From an uncultured Lachnospiraceae bacterium (GTDB taxonomy: Bacteria; Bacillota; Clostridia; Lachnospirales; Lachnospiraceae): 22,715 nucleotides of DNA. A program made the position numbers and the translations under genes. The number at the start of each line of letters is the position of its first letter. The first letter of the stretch is position 1. A model generated the notes under the pieces. The model was not told the DNA's origin, did not search any database, and saw only the letters and a list, made by a program, of their open reading frames with translations. Where the stretch lies: contig CAKRNI010000012.1 in assembly GCA_934370915.1 (NCBI GenBank), positions 1 to 22,715 of the forward strand. Reading direction: 5' to 3'. Below, piece by piece: positions 6,843 through 14,748 of the stretch.

Positions 6843-7634
6843 TTATTTCGCAGCAAGCGCCTCCCGATCTTTTTTAATCAGCTTCCTCATCGCCTCCACC
6901 GCTGTAACAACAGCGGCTTCTGTATCATAGACCTGCGGATCCTCAAGTCCTAATTCCCGCCTTGTCTGGTTCGCGATCACGAGCATCACAGAGCCGGTGC
7001 GGACTTTGCGGACGCTGCCGACGATGAAGAGGGCAGCGGACTCCATCTCGGAGGCGAGAGCACCACAGGCGATCCAGGCCTTCCATTTGGAGTTTAATTC
7101 ATCGGCCACCGGCATGGATTCCGGGGAGTGCTGGCCATAGAAGTTATCCTTGCACTGGACGACGCCGAGGTGATGGCGGTAGCCGAGTTCCTCAGAAGCT
7201 TCTTTTAACGCGGCAGTGACATCGAAATCCGGAACTGCCGGGTACTCAATGGGCGCGTATTCCTTTGTAGTCCCCTCAAAGCGGATCGCGCCGGTGGCGA
7301 TCACGAGATCTCCGCCAAGAACGTCCTTCTGCATGCCGCCGGATGTCCCAACACGGATGAAGGTGTCCGCACCGCAGTGGATCAGCTCTTCGACCGCAAT
7401 GGAGGCGGACGGACCGCCGATTCCGGTGGAGACAACGCTGACTTTTTCCTCGTCGAGATAGCCGGTATAGGTGGTGTATTCCCGGTTCTGGGCGATCTTT
7501 ACCGGGTTATCAAAATGTTTCGCAATCTTTTCACAGCGTCCGGGATCGCCCGGCAGGATCACGTAGCGTCCCACATCCCCGGTGCCGACGCCGATGTGGT
7601 ATTCTTTTCCCTTTGTATAGACAAGTTTACTCAT
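6843..7634 (-). CDS. udp: Nucleoside phosphorylase, uridine phosphorylase type
   Basis: The start is ATG 7634 (MSKLVYT) because GAGGAGG lies 6 bases upstream; a GTG at 7649 would fall across that ribosome-binding site. The 263-residue protein belongs to the PNP/UDP phosphorylase family 1. GDPGR (29-33) forms the phosphate loop, STGIGGPS lies at 69-76, RVGTSGG (94-100) carries the conserved arginine and threonine, and SEMESAA (195-201) holds the ribose-contacting Glu-Met-Glu. Uridine phosphorylases split uridine with phosphate into uracil and ribose 1-phosphate in the cytoplasm for pyrimidine salvage. The FYGQHSPES segment (165-173) is where base specificity resides. It differs from the E. coli motif, so purine nucleoside or broader specificity is not excluded. 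The gene is divergent from carAB, which makes pyrimidine precursors. Confidence 0.85.
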   Translation of the reverse strand: MSKLVYTKGKEYHIGVGTGDVGRYVILPGDPGRCEKIAKHFDNPVKIAQNREYTTYTGYLDEEKVSVVSTGIGGPSASIAVEELIHCGADTFIRVGTSGGMQKDVLGGDLVIATGAIRFEGTTKEYAPIEYPAVPDFDVTAALKEASEELGYRHHLGVVQCKDNFYGQHSPESMPVADELNSKWKAWIACGALASEMESAALFIVGSVRKVRTGSVMLVIANQTRRELGLEDPQVYDTEAAVVTAVEAMRKLIKKDREALAAK

Positions 7635-7759
7635 AAGCTGCCTCCTCACATAAGAAGTTTATAAGCAGGAAAAAATCATTCACAGCCGATCTTCAGAACA
7701 AGAAAGACACCTTCTGTCTGTGTCAGGGCTGTTTTCAAATCTTTCCTTTATTAATATTC

Positions 7760-7788
7760 ATTTTACCATTTTTCTTCAATAGAGACAA
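7760..7788 (-). promoter_or_regulatory. Likely promoter of the uridine phosphorylase gene
   Basis: On the minus strand TTGTCT (7788-7783) and TAAAAT (7765-7760) are 17 bases apart. An overlapping alternative, TTGAAG with TATTAA, also has 17-base spacing. Either gives a 5' leader of roughly 110-120 bases before ATG 7634. Confidence 0.4.
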
Positions 7789-7816
7789 CTCTTTATAATA
7801 TCTGAAAAGATACTTC

Positions 7817-7949
7817 GTTACTGTTCACGCCTTGCGCAAACAGTAACTGATTTTGCCGATGCTTCGCATTCCAAATCGGCAAAATCCACTACCACCACTG
7901 TACTGTACGGAATTTTCAGTTCAGAAAATTCCTACCCGTGTACAGTAAC
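7817..7949. mobile_element. MITE-like non-coding insertion, 133 bases, with 8-base flanking duplication
   Basis: The ends are GTTACTGT (7817-7824) and ACAGTAAC (7942-7949), a perfect 8-base terminal inverted repeat that extends to 12 of 13 matches (GTTACTGTTCACG against GTTACTGTACACG). GATACTTC stands immediately outside both ends (7809-7816 and 7950-7957), which is a perfect 8-base target duplication. Inside are three hairpins: GTTACTGTT/AACAGTAAC (7817-7847), a 12-bp stem GATTTTGCCGAT/ATCGGCAAAATC (7849-7886), and GGAATTTTC/GAAAATTCC (7909-7932). The last is enclosed by TACTGTAC (7901-7908) pairing with GTACAGTA (7940-7947). There is no ORF. It would need a transposase in trans. IS families that give 8-base duplications include ISL3, IS6 and IS66, but the parent cannot be named from these ends. 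It lies upstream of both flanking promoters and interrupts neither. Confidence 0.8.
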
Positions 7950-7957
7950 GATACTTC

Positions 7958-8186
7958 CAACAAAAAATAAATCCTCTATCAGAAGTCAGAAAAGTGTAAG
8001 ATACCGGTCGCTGATATTTATCCGGAAGAAAGACATCATGAAAAATACAGAATATATTTTTGCTTCGCGGCAAGAAATAAGCCAATCAGTCGAGTTAACA
8101 TAATTCAAAATTTCACTCCCAGACAACACTGGTTAGCCTGTCATAACTTTCACAAACAATTTCTTGAAAAATTTCACAAAAACCAG
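7958..8186. other. Intergenic stretch between the inserted element and the carA promoter
   Basis: I see no gene here. A 21-codon frame at 8038-8103 has only a weak ribosome-binding site. The region is AT-rich and contains TTTCACTCCCAGA at 8111-8123, nearly repeated past the promoter at 8241-8253. It also has several TTTCACAAA and TTGAAAAATTTCA segments near 8147-8180. Transcription-factor binding is possible but cannot be assigned. Confidence 0.4.
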
Positions 8187-8215
8187 TTGAAAAATCTCTC
8201 ACCGCATGATAGAAT
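8187..8215 (+). promoter_or_regulatory. SigA promoter of carAB
   Basis: TTGAAA (8187-8192) and TAGAAT (8210-8215) have an exact 17-base spacer, with ATG two bases before the -10. The predicted start near 8222 leaves a leader of about 70 bases. This leader begins with an 8-bp hairpin, GAAAATTT/AAATTTTC (8219-8244), but contains no obvious terminator or PyrR-binding site. Confidence 0.75.
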
Positions 8216-8291
8216 AGTGAAAATTTGGGCTGAAATAAATTTTCAATCCCAGATAGGAAACGAACACGAACACAGAAGAAAGGGTGGCGTC

Positions 8292-9365
8292 ATGAAAGCA
8301 TATTTAATACTGGAAGACGGAACCGTGTTTGAAGGAACAAGCATCGGCTCTACCAGGGAAGTAATCAGTGAAATTGTTTTTAACACATCCATGACCGGTT
8401 ATTTAGAAGTCCTTACCGATCCGTCCTATGCAGGACAGGCAGTGGTAATGACTTATCCGTTAATTGGTAATTACGGTATTTGTAAAGAAGATATGGAATC
8501 CGGAAGAGCATGGCCGGATGGTTATATTGTCAGAGAATTATCTAGGATCCCCAGTAATTTCAGAAGTGGGGACACGATTCAGCATTTCTTAGAAGAACAG
8601 GATATTCCAGGTATCAGTGGTATCGATACAAGAGCCCTCACAAAGATTTTAAGAGAAAAAGGAACCATGAACGGCATGATCACAACGAACGGATCTTTTG
8701 ATCTGGAAGAAGTGAAAGAGCGGATCAGGGCTTATCAGGTAACAGGCGTTGTATTAAAGACAACCACAAAGGAAAAATACGTTCTCCCGGGTACAGGAAA
8801 GAAAGTTGCACTCATGGACTTTGGCGCAAAGAAGAATATCGCCAGAGAGTTAAATAAGAGAGGCTGCGAAGTAACCGTATATCCTGCAGATACCCCGGCT
8901 GAGGAAGTATTAAAGACAAACCCGGATGGGATCATGCTTTCCAACGGCCCTGGAGATCCGGCAGAGAACACGGAGATCATCAAAGAAGTCAGAAAGTTTT
9001 ATGAATCCGATGTTCCGGTTTTCGCCATCTGTCTCGGACATCAGCTCATGGCTCTTGCCACAGGCGCAAATACATATAAGCTGAAATATGGCCACCGCGG
9101 CGGAAATCACCCGGTAAAAGACCTTGAGACAGGCCGCGTCTACATTTCCTCCCAGAACCACGGATACGCGGTAGACGAGCACAGCATGAATCCTGAGGTT
9201 GCCGTTCCGGCGTTCGTGAACGTGAACGATAAGACGAACGAGGGATTAAAGTACGTGGGCAAGAATATCTTCACCGTCCAGTACCACCCGGAAGCATGCC
9301 CGGGACCGCAGGATTCCGGATATCTGTTTGACCGCTTTTTACGCATGATGGAGGAGGAAAGATAA
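8292..9365 (+). CDS. carA: Carbamoyl phosphate synthetase small (glutaminase) subunit
   Basis: The start is ATG 8292 (MKAYLILEDG), preceded by AGGGTGG. The frame remains open further upstream, but that stretch is promoter and leader. The 357-residue protein has the CarA N-terminal domain (residues 1-150, with SYAGQAVVMTYPLIGNYG) and a class I glutamine amidotransferase domain (about 170-355). The nucleophile is Cys248 in FAICLGHQ, and the triad is completed by His332 and Glu334 in QYHPEA. It releases ammonia from glutamine and passes it to CarB to make carbamoyl phosphate for pyrimidine and arginine synthesis. Its stop overlaps the carB start by one base (TAATG), which fits equimolar, coupled translation. 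No pyr or arg genes adjoin. Confidence 0.96.
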   Translation: MKAYLILEDGTVFEGTSIGSTREVISEIVFNTSMTGYLEVLTDPSYAGQAVVMTYPLIGNYGICKEDMESGRAWPDGYIVRELSRIPSNFRSGDTIQHFLEEQDIPGISGIDTRALTKILREKGTMNGMITTNGSFDLEEVKERIRAYQVTGVVLKTTTKEKYVLPGTGKKVALMDFGAKKNIARELNKRGCEVTVYPADTPAEEVLKTNPDGIMLSNGPGDPAENTEIIKEVRKFYESDVPVFAICLGHQLMALATGANTYKLKYGHRGGNHPVKDLETGRVYISSQNHGYAVDEHSMNPEVAVPAFVNVNDKTNEGLKYVGKNIFTVQYHPEACPGPQDSGYLFDRFLRMMEEER

Positions 9366-12300
9366 TGCCTAAGAATCCAGAGATCAAGAAAGTACTTGTA
9401 ATCGGTTCCGGTCCGATCGTTATCGGCCAGGCCGCAGAATTTGACTACGCGGGAACACAGGCCTGCCGTTCCTTAAAGGAAGAGGGCATCGAGGTCGTTC
9501 TCTTAAACTCCAACCCGGCAACGATCATGACGGATAAGGATATCGCGGACCGGGTATATATCGAGCCGCTGACAACCGAGGTTGTCGAGCAGTTAATTAA
9601 GAAAGAAAAACCGGACAGTGTCCTCCCGACCCTTGGCGGTCAGGCCGGCTTAAACCTTGCGATGGAACTGGAAGAGGCAGGTATCTTAAAGGCAAACAAC
9701 GTGCGCCTTATCGGTACCACAGCCCTTACGATCAAAAAAGCCGAAGACCGTGAAATGTTCAAGGAGACAATGGAAAAGATCGGCGAACCGGTGGCTCCGT
9801 CTGAGATCGTTGAGGATGTGAACACAGGTCTTGCTGTTGCAAAAGAGATCGGTTATCCGGTCGTTCTCCGTCCGGCTTATACCCTCGGCGGTTCCGGCGG
9901 CGGTATTGCTTATAATGAGGAGCAGTGCGCAGAGATCTTGGAGAACGGACTCCGTTTATCCCGTGTGGGCCAGGTCCTTGTAGAGCGCTGTATCGCGGGC
10001 TGGAAAGAGATCGAGTACGAGGTTATGCGTGACGGCGCAGGCAATGTGATCACAGTCTGCAACATGGAGAATATCGATCCGGTCGGTGTTCATACCGGAG
10101 ACAGTATCGTTGTTGCCCCGTCCCAGACCCTTGGAGACAAGGAGTACCAGATGCTCCGTACCTCCGCGTTGAAGATCATCACAGAGCTCGGCATCACCGG
10201 TGGCTGCAACGTACAGTACGCACTTCATCCGGAGAGCTTCGAGTACTGTGTAATTGAGGTAAACCCGCGTGTAAGCCGTTCCTCCGCCCTTGCGTCCAAG
10301 GCGACAGGATATCCGATCGCGAAGGTTGCCGCAAAGATCGCCCTCGGCTACACCCTTGATGAGATCAAGAATGCTGTTACAAAGAAGACCTACGCAAGCT
10401 TTGAGCCGATGCTTGACTATGTGGTAGTCAAGATGCCAAGACTTCCGTTTGATAAATTCATCAATGCAAGCCATAAATTAGGAACCCAGATGAAAGCAAC
10501 CGGTGAGGTCATGAGTATCTGCACAAGCTTTGAGGGCGGCTTAATGAAAGCGATCCGCTCTCTGGAGCAGCATGTGGACTCCTTGATGTCTTACGACTAC
10601 AGCGGACTCACAGATGAACAGTTAAAAGAGCAGCTTCACAACGTGGATGACCGCCGGATCTGGGTCATTGCGGAGGCACTCCGCCGTGGATTCGATTACG
10701 AGCTGATCCACGACATCACGAAGATCGATATCTGGTTCATCGACAAGTTGATGATCCTCGTTGAGATGGAGAATGCCTTAAAGAAAGCCGGGAAGAACCT
10801 CGACGCTGATCTTTTAAAGGAAGCAAAGCGCATCGAATTCCCGGATAATGTGATCGCAAGACTCACAGGTCTCACGGAAAACGAGATCAAGGAGATGCGT
10901 CATGCAAACGGCATCCGTGCTGCCTTCAAGATGGTAGATACCTGCGCGGCCGAGTTTGCAGCCGAAACTCCATACTATTACTCCTGCTTCGGAAGTGAGA
11001 ATGAGGCAGAGGGAGAGACTGAGAAGAAGAAGGTTCTCGTTCTCGGCTCCGGACCGATCCGTATCGGTCAGGGTATCGAGTTCGATTTCTGCTCTGTTCA
11101 CAGCACATGGGCCTTCGAGAAAGAGGGCTTTGAGACCGTCATCATCAACAATAACCCGGAGACTGTCAGCACAGACTTCGATATCGCTGATAAGCTGTAT
11201 TTCGAACCGCTGACTCCGGAGGATGTGGAGAGCATCGTTGATATTGAGAAACCGGACGGAGCAGTTGTCCAGTTCGGTGGACAGACAGCCATCAAGCTCA
11301 CTGAGGCTCTGATGAAGATGGGAGTCCCGATCCTGGGAACCGCTGCCGAGGATGTTGATGCCGCTGAGGACAGAGAACTCTTCGATGAGATCCTGGAGCA
11401 GTGCCAGATCCCGAGAGCAAAGGGACAGACTGTATTTACAGCGGAAGAGGCGAAAAAGGCAGCAAACGAGTTAGGTTATCCGGTACTCGTTCGTCCGTCC
11501 TACGTTCTTGGCGGACAGGGCATGCAGATCGCGATCTGCGATGAGGATATCGACGAATTCATCGGCATCATCAACCGGATCGCTCAGGAGCATCCGATCT
11601 TAGTCGATAAGTATATCATGGGTAAGGAGATCGAGGTCGATGCGATCTGCGATGGTACCGATATCCTGATCCCGGGTATCATGGAGCATATCGAGCGTAC
11701 CGGTATCCACTCCGGTGACAGTATCTCCGTATATCCGGCAAAGAGCATCACCGAGGACAACAAGAAGACGATTGTGGAATACACGGAGAAGCTCGCAAGA
11801 GCACTCCATGTAAAGGGAATGATCAACATCCAGTTTATTGTAAATGATGAAGGTGTATTTATCATCGAGGTCAACCCGCGTTCCTCCAGAACCGTCCCAT
11901 ATATCAGCAAGGTAACCGGAATCCCGATTGTACCGCTGGCAACACAGATCATCTGTGGCCACACGATCCGGGAACTCGGCTACACACCGGGACTCCAGAA
12001 AGAGGCAGATTACTACGCAGTGAAGATGCCGGTATTCTCCTTCGAGAAGATCCGCGGAGCTGATATCAGCCTTGGACCGGAGATGAAATCCACAGGTGAA
12101 TGCCTTGGTATCGCAAAGACCTTCAACGAAGCTCTTTACAAGGCCTTCCAGGGTGCCGGTATCAAGCTTCCGAAGTATAAGAACATGGTCATGACTGTCC
12201 GTGATTCCGATAAGGAAGAGATGCTCGACATTGCTGCGAGATTCAAGGCACAGGGTTACCGCATCTTCTGTACCGCAGGAACCGCGAAGTATTTCAATGA

Positions 12301-12565
12301 GCACGGCGTAAAGGTCATTCCGGTAAGAAAGATCGAGCAGGAGTCTCCGAACCTTCTTGACCTGATCCTTGGACATGAGATCGACCTTGTCATCGATATC
12401 CCAGCACAGGGCGCAGAGAGAAGCCATGACGGCTTTATCATCCGCCGGAATGCGATCGAGACAGGCGTTACCGTTCTCACAGCAGTCGATACTGCGAGAG
12501 CGCTTGTGACAAGTATGGAAAATCGTGCAAAAGAACTTACACTGATCAATATTGCTGAAATCTGA
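9365..12565 (+). CDS. carB: Carbamoyl phosphate synthetase large subunit
   Basis: At 1066 residues this is a full-length CarB. It has the expected internal duplication: two carboxyphosphate-synthetase halves, starting KKVLVIGSGPIVIGQAAEFDYAG near residue 8 and KKVLVLGSGPIRIGQGIEFDF near residue 555. Each has an ATP-grasp fold with glycine-rich loops (GGSGGG near 177, LGGQG near 715) and a VNPRxSRSSA or VNPRSSRTV metal site. An oligomerisation domain lies between the halves, and a C-terminal MGS-type allosteric domain covers roughly the last 130 residues, including FCTAGTAKYF. The enzyme makes carbamoyl phosphate from bicarbonate, ammonia from CarA and two ATP. It follows carA with a one-base overlap and is closed by a hairpin terminator. 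Several long antisense frames over this gene are by-products of its codon use. Confidence 0.97.
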   Translation: MPKNPEIKKVLVIGSGPIVIGQAAEFDYAGTQACRSLKEEGIEVVLLNSNPATIMTDKDIADRVYIEPLTTEVVEQLIKKEKPDSVLPTLGGQAGLNLAMELEEAGILKANNVRLIGTTALTIKKAEDREMFKETMEKIGEPVAPSEIVEDVNTGLAVAKEIGYPVVLRPAYTLGGSGGGIAYNEEQCAEILENGLRLSRVGQVLVERCIAGWKEIEYEVMRDGAGNVITVCNMENIDPVGVHTGDSIVVAPSQTLGDKEYQMLRTSALKIITELGITGGCNVQYALHPESFEYCVIEVNPRVSRSSALASKATGYPIAKVAAKIALGYTLDEIKNAVTKKTYASFEPMLDYVVVKMPRLPFDKFINASHKLGTQMKATGEVMSICTSFEGGLMKAIRSLEQHVDSLMSYDYSGLTDEQLKEQLHNVDDRRIWVIAEALRRGFDYELIHDITKIDIWFIDKLMILVEMENALKKAGKNLDADLLKEAKRIEFPDNVIARLTGLTENEIKEMRHANGIRAAFKMVDTCAAEFAAETPYYYSCFGSENEAEGETEKKKVLVLGSGPIRIGQGIEFDFCSVHSTWAFEKEGFETVIINNNPETVSTDFDIADKLYFEPLTPEDVESIVDIEKPDGAVVQFGGQTAIKLTEALMKMGVPILGTAAEDVDAAEDRELFDEILEQCQIPRAKGQTVFTAEEAKKAANELGYPVLVRPSYVLGGQGMQIAICDEDIDEFIGIINRIAQEHPILVDKYIMGKEIEVDAICDGTDILIPGIMEHIERTGIHSGDSISVYPAKSITEDNKKTIVEYTEKLARALHVKGMINIQFIVNDEGVFIIEVNPRSSRTVPYISKVTGIPIVPLATQIICGHTIRELGYTPGLQKEADYYAVKMPVFSFEKIRGADISLGPEMKSTGECLGIAKTFNEALYKAFQGAGIKLPKYKNMVMTVRDSDKEEMLDIAARFKAQGYRIFCTAGTAKYFNEHGVKVIPVRKIEQESPNLLDLILGHEIDLVIDIPAQGAERSHDGFIIRRNAIETGVTVLTAVDTARALVTSMENRAKELTLINIAEI

Positions 12566-12581
12566 TATTGGTAAAAGATAG

Positions 12582-12626
12582 AAGAGCAGCCCGTTTCACA
12601 ATGGAGTGAGATGGGCTGCTCTTTGC
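12582..12626 (+). terminator. Terminator hairpin after carB
   Basis: AAGAGCAGCCC (12582-12592) and GGGCTGCTCTT (12613-12623) form an 11-bp stem with a 20-base loop. The following T-run is short, so termination may be incomplete and some read-through into the transporter operon is possible. Confidence 0.65.
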
Positions 12627-12728
12627 GTTGTCCCCCAGCAGCGTATGCCGGAAATATATGCCGGAAATTTGAAAGAGGTGCTGCGCTGTGCAAAAAACGA
12701 AATGTTAACGCTTTATCAAGGTAAATAT

Positions 12729-12811
12729 ATGCATTGATAATGTATAAAACATTGGAAAAACTGCATGAAACGATATAATTATGCATCGAATATTGTATAA
12801 AATGCATAATT
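12729..12811. promoter_or_regulatory. Cluster of AT-rich operator-like motifs upstream of the amino acid transporter
   Basis: AATTATGCAT at 12777-12786 is repeated inverted at 12802-12811 (ATGCATAATT), and AATTATACAT occurs directly at 12849-12858, inside the promoter. A looser copy, ATGCATTGATAATGTAT, lies at 12729-12745. ArgR hexamers typically bind several AT-rich boxes of this kind. The assignment to ArgR is inference. Confidence 0.4.
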
Positions 12812-12835
12812 CGTAAAAAAAACATAAAAAAGTGC

Positions 12836-12864
12836 TTTACAAAAGAATAATTATACATTATAAT
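12836..12864 (+). promoter_or_regulatory. Strong SigA promoter of the transporter operon with overlapping ARG-box-like operator
   Basis: TTTACA (12836-12841) and TATAAT (12859-12864) are 17 bases apart. The spacer contains GAATAATTATACA (12845-12857), which differs at one position from the ArgR core GAAT-WWWW-ATTCA. A repressor bound there would block RNA polymerase. The leader to the start codon is about 55 bases. Confidence 0.75.
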
Positions 12865-12926
12865 GCGTATCAACATCACAAATGTGAAACATAAAAAAGA
12901 TAGAAATGAAGAGGAGAGGATCGATT

Positions 12927-13898
12927 ATGAAGAAGAACATCGTTTTAGCTATGACAACAGCAGCGGTCATTGCTGCTCTTACAGGATGCGGAAGCTCCAA
13001 GACCACTGAGACAACGGCAGCAGCAACAACGGCAGCTGAGACAACAACAGCCGACGCGACAACAGCGGCTGAATCAAAGGAAGCAGATAAGACAGAGGCA
13101 GCAGCCGCAGCGGAAGGTTCCTTAAAGGCACTTGAGAATGTAGATCCGAATGGTCATCTCGGAAAAGTTCTTGCGGCAGGAAAGATCACAATGGGAACAT
13201 CTCCGGATTTCGCTCCGTGGGAATTCAAGGATGTCAGCAGCGGAACAACCGAGTATGTCGGTGCCGATGTGGAGCTTGCAAAATACATCGCCGAGAAGCT
13301 TGGCGTAGAGCTTGAGATCAAGCCAATGGAGTTCTCCGCGATCCAGCAGGCAGTTACTTCCGGAAACATTGACATGGGTATCTCCGGCTTCGCTTACACA
13401 GATGAGCGTGCGGAGGCTATGGGACTTTCCGAGCGTTACAACGTAAACACGAAGAAAGGTCAGGGACTTTTAGTTAAGAAGGAGCTTGCTTCCCAGTACA
13501 ATACAGCAGAATCTTTTGCAGGCAAGAAGGTTGCTACCCAGAACGCAACCTTACAGAACAAGCTTGCTACGGAGCAGCTTCCGTCTGATGTTCAGATCCA
13601 GTTAGTGACAAATGTAACAGACGGTGTTATGATGTTAACAACAGGCAAGGTTGACGCACTTGCTGTATCCGGTGATAACGGTGAATCCCTCGCAAAGACA
13701 TATGATGATATCGCAATGGCAGATTTCATGTTTGACTATTCAAGTGAAGGTAACGTTGTTGCGGTCAAGAAAGGCGATGACGATCTCTTAAATGCGATCA
13801 ACGAAGTGATCGTTGAAGTTAACGAGAAAGGTCTCTATGAGCAGTGGAGGGAAGAGGCAGTTGCGCTTGCTGATAAGCTCGGTATCGAGACACACTAA
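12927..13898 (+). CDS. Amino acid ABC transporter substrate-binding lipoprotein (SBP family 3)
   Basis: The start is ATG 12927 (MKKNIVLAMTT), preceded by AGGAGAGG; an in-frame ATG at 12906 precedes that ribosome-binding site and is unlikely. The 323-residue protein has a lipoprotein signal with lipobox LTGC, so Cys21 would be lipidated. A Thr/Ala/Glu-rich low-complexity linker follows to about residue 65, then a family 3 periplasmic-binding fold. GKITMGTSPDFAPWEF, GADVELAKYIAEKLG and the SGFAYTDERA segment are typical of polar amino acid receptors such as those for glutamine, arginine or cystine. It would capture the amino acid outside the membrane and deliver it to the permease. Ligand identity cannot be read directly; the ArgR-like promoter sites favour arginine or a related amino acid. 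It is separated from the permease gene by 160 bases with hairpins. Confidence 0.92.
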   Translation: MKKNIVLAMTTAAVIAALTGCGSSKTTETTAAATTAAETTTADATTAAESKEADKTEAAAAAEGSLKALENVDPNGHLGKVLAAGKITMGTSPDFAPWEFKDVSSGTTEYVGADVELAKYIAEKLGVELEIKPMEFSAIQQAVTSGNIDMGISGFAYTDERAEAMGLSERYNVNTKKGQGLLVKKELASQYNTAESFAGKKVATQNATLQNKLATEQLPSDVQIQLVTNVTDGVMMLTTGKVDALAVSGDNGESLAKTYDDIAMADFMFDYSSEGNVVAVKKGDDDLLNAINEVIVEVNEKGLYEQWREEAVALADKLGIETH

Positions 13899-13933
13899 TT
13901 TCGGAGCAGATCGTTTCGTTCCGTGATGGAAGA

Positions 13934-13947
13934 CCGGCGCAGGCCGG
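13934..13947 (+). other. Small GC-rich hairpin in the binding-protein/permease gap
   Basis: CCGGC (13934-13938) and GCCGG (13943-13947) enclose GCAG. It precedes the terminator-like hairpin and may help stabilise the 3' end of the upstream mRNA. Confidence 0.35.
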
Positions 13948-13986
13948 AATCGGTTATCGCTTCAGGTTACAGAAAATACAGAACTC

Positions 13987-14027
13987 GGTCTTTCCGGTGA
14001 AAATGCCGGAAAGACCTTTGTCTGTTT
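13987..14027 (+). terminator. Intercistronic terminator/attenuator between binding protein and permease genes
   Basis: GGTCTTTCCGG (13987-13997) and CCGGAAAGACC (14006-14016) form an 11-bp perfect stem with an 8-base loop, followed by TTTGTCTGTTTT. It has the form of an intrinsic terminator, yet the permease ribosome-binding site lies only about 30 bases further on and no new promoter is evident. The likely role is partial termination or 3'-end protection, giving more binding protein than permease. Confidence 0.7.
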
Positions 14028-14058
14028 TCAAGTTTTATCTACGAAAGGAGTTTTCCAG

Positions 14059-14748
14059 ATGGAGTTTCTTAACGTCATGTTAAAAGTCTGGATGAAGTAC
14101 TGGAACTTATTCTTACAGGGTCTTGGAATGACACTGTTTATGGGTCTCCTCACCGTCCTCATCAGTACCGTTTTCGGTTCTCTGATGGCACTGATGCGCC
14201 GCAGCAACGTGGGTATCGGAAAATTCAAGCCGCTCCGGCTGATCGCAACCGTTTATGTCGAAATTATCCGCGGTACGCCGATCCTGCTGCAGTTATATTT
14301 CTTCTACTTTATGCTGCCGACCTGGCTCCCGTTCTTCAACTTAAGCGAGTTTACATGCGTCATGACTGCATGTTGCGTAAACTCTACCGCTTATGTCTGT
14401 GAGATTGTCCGCGCAGGTATTCAGGCTGTCGATGTCGGACAGACTGAAGCAGCACGTTCCCTGGGCTTAAACGCGCGCCAGACCATGATCCATATCGTTC
14501 TCCCGCAGGCAGTCAAGAATATTCTTCCGGCACTCTGCAACGAGTTCGTAGCGATCGTCAAGGAGACATCTCTGGCATCCACGTTCTTTATCGGAGAGCT
14601 TATGACCCAGTTTAAGACTATCAACGGTCTTACATTCCGTGTACTTGAGCCGTTGACCATCGTTGGTATCATTTACTTCGGCGTGACATTTATCATGTCC
14701 AAGCTGATTGCCTTACTGGAGAGGAGGATGAACGCAAGTGAGCGCTAA
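14059..14748 (+). CDS. Amino acid ABC transporter permease (HisM/GlnP type)
   Basis: This 229-residue membrane protein has the size and layout of polar amino acid permeases, with about five helices. Near the N-terminus is a [20 protein letters not shown] segment, and [15 protein letters not shown] (67-81) is a hallmark of the HisM/GlnP family. The cytoplasmic EAA loop that docks on the ATPase is [22 protein letters not shown] (130-151). AAAGGAG precedes the ATG. The frame overlaps the ATPase gene by 11 bases, so the two are translationally coupled. A single permease is encoded, implying a homodimer pore. Confidence 0.94.
   Translation: MEFLNVMLKVWMKYWNLFLQGLGMTLFMGLLTVLISTVFGSLMALMRRSNVGIGKFKPLRLIATVYVEIIRGTPILLQLYFFYFMLPTWLPFFNLSEFTCVMTACCVNSTAYVCEIVRAGIQAVDVGQTEAARSLGLNARQTMIHIVLPQAVKNILPALCNEFVAIVKETSLASTFFIGELMTQFKTINGLTFRVLEPLTIVGIIYFGVTFIMSKLIALLERRMNASER

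Noticed and set aside
8038..8103. 21-codon frame upstream of the carA promoter as a leader peptide
   Set aside because: The ribosome-binding site is weak, it lies upstream of the apparent promoter, and it has no regulatory codon run such as repeated Arg.
8187..8291. Upstream 35-codon extension of carA
   Set aside because: The TTG start is the -35 element of the carA promoter, and homologues begin at MKAYLILEDG.
8222..8291. PyrR-type attenuator in the carA leader
   Set aside because: AATCCCAGATAGGA only loosely resembles the PyrR loop, and there is no terminator/antiterminator pair in the 70-base leader.
11600..12427. 275-codon open frame antisense to carB
   Set aside because: It lies wholly within carB, has no ribosome-binding site or recognisable motif, and mirrors the codon bias of the real gene. 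The same applies to 9956-10474.
12640..12670. Direct repeat TATGCCGGAAAT in the carB downstream gap as a mobile-element end
   Set aside because: Two adjacent short copies without inverted ends or a flanking duplication are explained by local slippage.
12256..12879. 207-codon minus-strand frame spanning the carB end and the promoter region
   Set aside because: It crosses the carB terminator and the transporter promoter, and its translation is low-complexity Phe/Ile/Tyr-rich from AT-rich intergenic DNA.
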